From Ochromonadaceae sp. CCMP2298 (Eukaryota; Sar; Synurophyceae; Ochromonadales; Ochromonadaceae), in the NCBI GenBank assembly GCA_026770595.1, contig MU634215.1, forward strand, positions 1 through 14,317: a stretch of DNA of 14,317 bases, read 5' to 3'. Made by a program: the position numbers and the translations under genes. Under the pieces are notes generated by a model that worked only from the letters and a program-made list of their open reading frames with translations, had not been told where the DNA came from and made no database searches. Below, piece by piece: positions 8,829 through 14,317 of this stretch (position 1 is its first letter; each line of letters starts with the position of its first letter).

Positions 8829-11813
8829 ATGAGGAAGGGTGGGAGCAGTGGCGGTGGCAGTAGGAGGGAGAGCGGCAAGGCAGCCAAGGCAAGAATGGTC
8901 TCAGAGGCATCAGAGCTTATCCACTTTCGCTACGACCGAGCAGCAGCAGCTGCAGAGAGTGCAAGGGCGAGTGGTTACAACAGGAGCCATGGAGGCGGGG
9001 GGCAGCAGAGGCGCGGCTACTCGCAGTCCTCTGCGCTCACGAAGGCCCAGTTCATGCAAGCCAAGTACGTTCATATGTATTACTTCCTGTTGTAGTCCTG
9101 CTCCGCTCTCCTCGCACATGCTAATCCGACTCCATTTTTCTTCCCCATCTGCCGGCAGCTTCAAGTTCCTGCTGAGTCCACTGACTGCAGGAGATGAACC
9201 CTGCCTTCACGACCCAGACAGGTATGTGCGGTTGTACATCATGTTGTACCTGTAGTGCGTCCTCTCTCTCCTCTCCCACGCTAATCCGATTCTCACTGTT
9301 CTCCCCACTTCGCTGCCCGCAGCTTGGTCCCCTGGTCCCTGGTGGAGTGCGTTGTGTTGCCCGCCCGCGTATCCGTCCAGGAACAGGTAGGCGGGACAGT
9401 GGCACGGGGCCTTCACAAGAATAGTAACGGTCGCAGGGATCGCGGCGACAGCCTGCACAGCCTGGGCAGCGTCAGCAGCGCTGGCAGCGGACCTGCTGAA
9501 CCGGGTCCAGCTGAGCCCTCTGCTGCGGACTGGGCGCTGATCCGGCAGCTACAGCGCGCAGACCTAGGGGGCTCGTGCACGCAGCAGGGGGTGGGACCTG
9601 AGATGGGTCCGGAGCCTGAGCCGGAGGAGGCGCTGGGGGAGGAGCCGAGCTGTCCCATCTGTTTGACGTTTATACAGCTGCCCAAGATCACCTCCTGCGG
9701 CCACCTATTCTGTTACACCTGCGTGCTGCGTCACTTGCACAGCGAGTACAGTGCCTCCAGCTACTGCCCCATATGCGCAGAGGGCATTTGCGCCTCTGAC
9801 CTGAAAACCGTCGTAATGCCACACCGCTCCAGCTCCAGGTGCCTCGTGCTGGCACCGGCGCTGGTTTCTCTGGCTCCAGCCCACTGCACGCTGCGGGTTG
9901 GAGACTATGTGGAGCTGACACTGATGACCCTCCCTAGAGACAGCATCATACCGCAGATACCGATACCACCCCCGCCCCAGCACCCGTCGGAGGCAGGCGT
10001 AGGCAATAGCAGCAGCGGCAGCAGCAGCGGCAGACTTTCCCTCGCATCTGTGGTGCCCGAGTGCACATCACGCAGCGCACCGTTCAGTCGCCTCACGCAC
10101 CTGAGCGTTATAATGAAACGACAGTTATTCGAGCAGGAGCGGCGTGCGCTGTTGAGTTATCGGGACCTCTGTCTGGCGTCCACGGAGCTCACCGAGCCGC
10201 CCCCCCCTACACAGAAAACACCCAGCGCCAAGGCCGAAGGTGCAGCCACGTCCTACAGCGCGGTTCTGGGGACACAGGAGGGATCTACTGGCGCTGGCCG
10301 AGAAGAGGCTCTCGGCAGTAATAGCAGCAGCAATACCAGCAGCAATAGTATTAGCAACAACCGCAGCAGTGTCTCGGGTGGCGGCGCAGAGACGGTGTGG
10401 GGGAGGCGGTGCCTAGTCCCCTCGGAAGACAGCTCTGCGATGTCTGTGTCTGGGACTGGATCCAGGTCTGGGTCTGGGATTGGATCCATGTCTGAGGGCG
10501 ACGTGGAGGCGCTGCCCTACATCCAACTGGCTCTGGAACGGCTTGTGCAGAAGGAGAGCGCATTCGAGGCTAAGCTCACAGCCGCCAGCGCCCACTCTAG
10601 TGCCGGCAGCGTTACCGGTACAGGTGCAGGCATGCCCAGTAGAGGCGCCTTCTCCACATCGGCCCCAGATTCCCCTAGTCACACGGAGGGTGCGGGCAAT
10701 AGCGGGGCGGGTCTATTAGAGGCGGACGCAGGCGCAGGCACGATCTTCCAGCTGAGCGGTGGAGGGGCGGCTTTCCTGCATCCGTTGTGCGCCAAGGCAA
10801 TCCAGGAGGCCGTGCTTGACGCTCAGCAGCAACAGCAGCAACAGCAGCAACAGCAGGAGCAGCAACAGCAACAGGCAGGGGGGTCAAGGGGTGCACGAGA
10901 TGCAGGGGGGGCAGGGGACCCAGCAGGCAGGGGACAGACACAAAGGATGCAGGGTGACAGTGGTGGCGGAAAACAGGCGACACGGACGCTGACGGCGCTG
11001 CCACTCGTGCTGCGTGCGCGGCTGCTGGAGGTGGAGGCGGTGCGCGTGACTGTGGCCTCGCGCCAGCGCTGGGCTGTTTTGCGCCCGTTGCCTGAGCATT
11101 CAGAAGTGCTGTTCCTGGAAGTGGACCTGCAGACGCTAGTGCCCGCGCACGTGCTAGCTAGATTCAGGGAAGAATTGGAAAAGCGCAGCAAGCGCAGGAG
11201 GGACAAAAAGCGGCGCGCTGTAAGAGAATTGCGGGAAGAGGGGGACCGGGTTTTTGCGGCGGATATGGAGGAGCGGCAGTCGCAGGCGCAGGCGCTTGCG
11301 GACATCGAGGCATTTCTCGCATTCTCGCCCTCACTAGTCGCGCCGCCCACCGCACTGGTCCCTACCCCTACCCCAGCGGAGGCGGGGGTGAGCACAGAGA
11401 CAGCACCCGGCCCCCGGGACTACCACGAGGCCCAGGGAGAGCATCCCCCTCCGCACTCGCCCCTCCCCCCTCCCCCCCCCGCACCCACCGCAGAGACCGC
11501 TGCGCAGAAGCTCTTCTCACAGGGTGACAGCTTTCCTGCGCTGGGAGAGTCTCGTGGTGTTGGTGGCGGCAGGGGCAAGGGCAGGGGCTCTGCGGCAGAG
11601 GCACATCACAATGCTTGGGGCGTCCCCAAACCCGCCCCCGCCGACAGGCCAGAGGGACTGGGTGCGTGTCTCTCTGCCCCGGCAACGCTGCAGTCGCCTC
11701 CCGCAAACAGCAACGGTAACAGCGGTAGTAGTAATAGTAGCGGGGGCAGGAAGGGCAAGGGAAAGGGCCAGCTGCTATTGTCCACTGGCGGGCTCAGCAG
11801 AGGATACCACTAA
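8829..11813 (+). CDS. RNF10/Mag2-type RING E3 ubiquitin ligase
   Basis: Three exons, 8829-9064, 9159-9221 and 9323-11813, join in phase 2 (donors GTACGT and GTATGT, acceptors GGCAG and CGCAG) to encode 929 aa. An in-frame stop 12 bp upstream supports the start. Joined residues read LIHFRYDR, then FMQANFKFLLSP, then DPDSLVPWSLVECVVL, the block preceding the RING in RNF10. A C3HC4 RING spans 210-251: CPIC, eleven residues, CGHLFCYTC, fourteen residues, CPIC. A further conserved strand follows (RVGDYVELTLM). The conserved C-terminal region appears as AAFLHPL (near 582) and, after a poly-Gln/Gly insertion, VRVTVASRQRW to FLEVDLQTLVPAHVLARF, then a Lys/Arg-rich helix to about 760. The tail has FPALG near 836 and LLLSTGG near the end. 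In animals and yeast this family ubiquitinates 40S proteins; cytosolic action here is inferred. Confidence 0.9.
10824..10874 (+). repeat. CAG/CAA repeat encoding poly-Gln
   Basis: Mixed CAG and CAA codons give eleven Gln, one Glu (GAG at 10857-10859) and five Gln, residues 601-617 of the RNF10-like protein. CAA interruptions normally stabilise such tracts. A Gly-rich stretch follows. On the opposite strand it creates a meaningless poly-Cys frame. Confidence 0.9.
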
Positions 11814-11988
11814 TGCGCATAGATACACTTACACACACAGTAGTGCTGGAGTGCCGAGAGGAGGAACGCCGGCAGAGCACCCTTTAATCGTTTCAAACCA
11901 CTGCTTTATTATTCAACATGTATGCGCCCGGAAGAGCCGAGCCTCACAAGCGCCCCAAGAGCCTGATATTCTCAGAAAGTCATCCGTC
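11814..11988. other. Convergent 3' spacer with hemB poly(A) signal
   Basis: Only 175 bp lie between the stops of the RNF10-like gene and hemB, so their 3' UTRs must be short or overlap. TTTATT at 11905-11910 reads AATAAA on the minus strand, about 80 nt after the hemB stop, and is a reasonable poly(A) signal for hemB. No equivalent was seen on the plus strand. Confidence 0.5.
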
Positions 11989-13545
<1,557 letters not shown>

Positions 13546-13765
13546 ATTGCAAAGAAAACCGATCTGAAAAGAGACGGGCAGACGGGGGAGATTGGGGGAA
13601 AGTTTACTTCTCCCTTGCACACCCGTCTCGCCTGCGCAAAACGTCTGCACTAGGATTTTTTCCTCGTTGAGAGGTCGGTCACAATTGAAGTACGCGTCTT
13701 CGAAGGTCGGTCACAATTGCAGGTCGGTCACACTTACACAGATCTGGTCAAGCGCTACCGCTGCC
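13546..13765. promoter_or_regulatory. Divergent promoter between hemB and the downstream gene
   Basis: Only 220 bp separate the two divergent ATG codons. The region contains three copies of a GGTCGGTCACA-type element (13672-13735), a T-rich run near 13655, and on the minus strand a possible 44-nt 5'-UTR intron of hemB (GT at 13607, AG at 13564). No TATA box was seen. Shared control of the two genes is an inference. Confidence 0.6.
13672..13735 (+). repeat. Three copies of AGGTCGGTCACAATTG-like element
   Basis: Copies lie at 13672-13687, 13704-13719 (identical, 16 nt) and 13721-13735 (AGGTCGGTCACAC then TT, diverging in the last bases). Offsets are 32 and 17 bp. All have the same orientation, in the short space between hemB and the gene at 13766, with the third ending 30 bp before that ATG. 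Confidence 0.88.
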
Positions 13766-14317
13766 ATGGCTGATGCCACCGAGCCCCCCGCCATGACCCC
13801 CCAGGAGGCCGTAGCGGCCGCCCAGCAGGCCGAGGAATACCTGAGCTATCGCTACGGCGACGCCCTCTCCGTCTGGGACCCTGCCTGGCTGGTCCTCCTC
13901 AACGAGGGACACCTCAGGCCGGGTTTCACTGTCGACGACAGAACCGCCGCACTGGTCGAGCTCGAGATCGACCGGAAGGAGGACCTCGAGGTGCTCGTCA
14001 ACGGAGCGGCCTTTGCATCGGAGGAGGCGCACGAGGACGCACTCGAGGTGCTCTACCGCCTCTTCGGGACGGACCAGCGGATCCTCCTTCAGGAGGCACT
14101 GCAGCAGTCGGCTGCAGCGGCCGAGCAGCTGGCCGGCCAAGTGCCCATCCCGGCGCCGGGAGGGCCAGGCAGGCACGCCAAGCGCCACCACTACACACTG
14201 CCCGTGGTTCCCGACAATTACCTTAAGCAAGCTGACGGTCAAACCATCGCAGCGTTTCGCATAGTGGAACACCCCGATGTAAGTATACACTCTCCTCCCT
14301 CGCCTGCTTTCTCCCCC
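13766..14317 (+). CDS. Unrecognised protein, first exon, 3' partial
   Basis: An ATG in a good context (GCTGCCATGG) opens a frame of 171 codons with no stop, ending at a consensus donor GTAAGT at 14279; the rest of the window is intron start. Codons strongly prefer C or G in third position and the frame shows no low-complexity bulk, unlike neighbouring genes, which supports real coding. The product is acidic in its first two thirds (MADATEPPAMTPQEAVAAAQ, later LVELEIDRKEDLEVLV and AFASEEAHEDALEVLYRLFG), mostly helical by appearance, with an Ala/Gln-rich segment, then Pro/Gly and basic residues (GRHAKRHHY) and TLPVVPDNYLKQADGQT. No signal peptide or membrane segment is visible. I do not recognise the family. 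It is divergent from hemB and shares its promoter region. Downstream exons lie beyond the window. Confidence 0.72.
   Translation, partial: MADATEPPAMTPQEAVAAAQQAEEYLSYRYGDALSVWDPAWLVLLNEGHLRPGFTVDDRTAALVELEIDRKEDLEVLVNGAAFASEEAHEDALEVLYRLFGTDQRILLQEALQQSAAAAEQLAGQVPIPAPGGPGRHAKRHHYTLPVVPDNYLKQADGQTIAAFRIVEHPDVSIHSPPSPAFSP

Noticed and set aside
10823-11395. Minus-strand frame ending in poly-Cys
   Set aside because: Antisense of the CAG/CAA tract and of the well-supported RNF10-like coding exon.
13564-13607. 5'-UTR intron of hemB
   Set aside because: A good TTTTCAG acceptor and a GTAAAC donor exist, but the 44-nt size is far below the other introns here. Kept only as a possibility.
13748-14290. 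Minus-strand open frame of 180 codons
   Set aside because: It mirrors the plus-strand gene at 13766, whose third-position C/G bias removes stops on the opposite strand. The plus frame has a good start context and a consensus donor; the minus product is Leu/Gly/Val-rich with no recognisable family.

Overview
This window looks like a stretch of nuclear DNA from a photosynthetic eukaryote, most likely a stramenopile (ochrophyte) alga or another alga with a red-derived secondary plastid. The genes are split by short GT-AG introns (92-178 nt where both ends are visible), ribosome binding sites are absent, and the proteins are eukaryotic: eL19, a YIPF6-type Golgi protein, an RNF10-type RING ligase and a GARP/Myb-like factor. 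The ALA dehydratase gene begins with a signal peptide followed by an aromatic residue, as expected for plastid import across four membranes, and it carries the aspartate-rich Mg-type metal site. The genus cannot be fixed from the sequence alone.

Layout from left to right. 145-748 (+): the last three exons of a YIPF6-like membrane protein. 1111-2974 (-): a two-exon TPR protein with a likely mitochondrial presequence, convergent with the first gene across a C-rich tract. 2975-3828: an AT-rich spacer with a GC-richer island. 3829-6752 (-): a two-exon, 926-aa GARP/Myb-like regulator made mostly of Gly/His/Met low-complexity sequence with an acidic tail. 7244-8045 (+): ribosomal protein eL19 in three exons, the first coding only for the initiator Met. 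8829-11813 (+): a three-exon RNF10/Mag2-type E3 ligase. 11989-13545 (-): plastid ALA dehydratase (HemB) in four exons. 13766-14278 and beyond (+): the first exon of an unrecognised gene, divergent from hemB across a 220-bp promoter with three copies of a 15-16 nt element.

Functionally the window is mostly housekeeping: translation (eL19), ribosome-linked ubiquitination (RNF10), tetrapyrrole synthesis (HemB), membrane traffic (YIPF6) and mitochondria (TPR). The adjacency of eL19 and the RNF10 homologue is probably coincidental. I saw no CRISPR array, rRNA, tRNA or complete mobile element. The items most worth a second look are the orphan gene and its shared repeat-bearing promoter with hemB, the direct repeats bounding hemB intron 3, the divergent GARP domain, and the low-complexity insertion inside the conserved RNF10 region. 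All exon joins are inferred by reading frame, GT-AG consensus and remembered family sequence, without transcript data.
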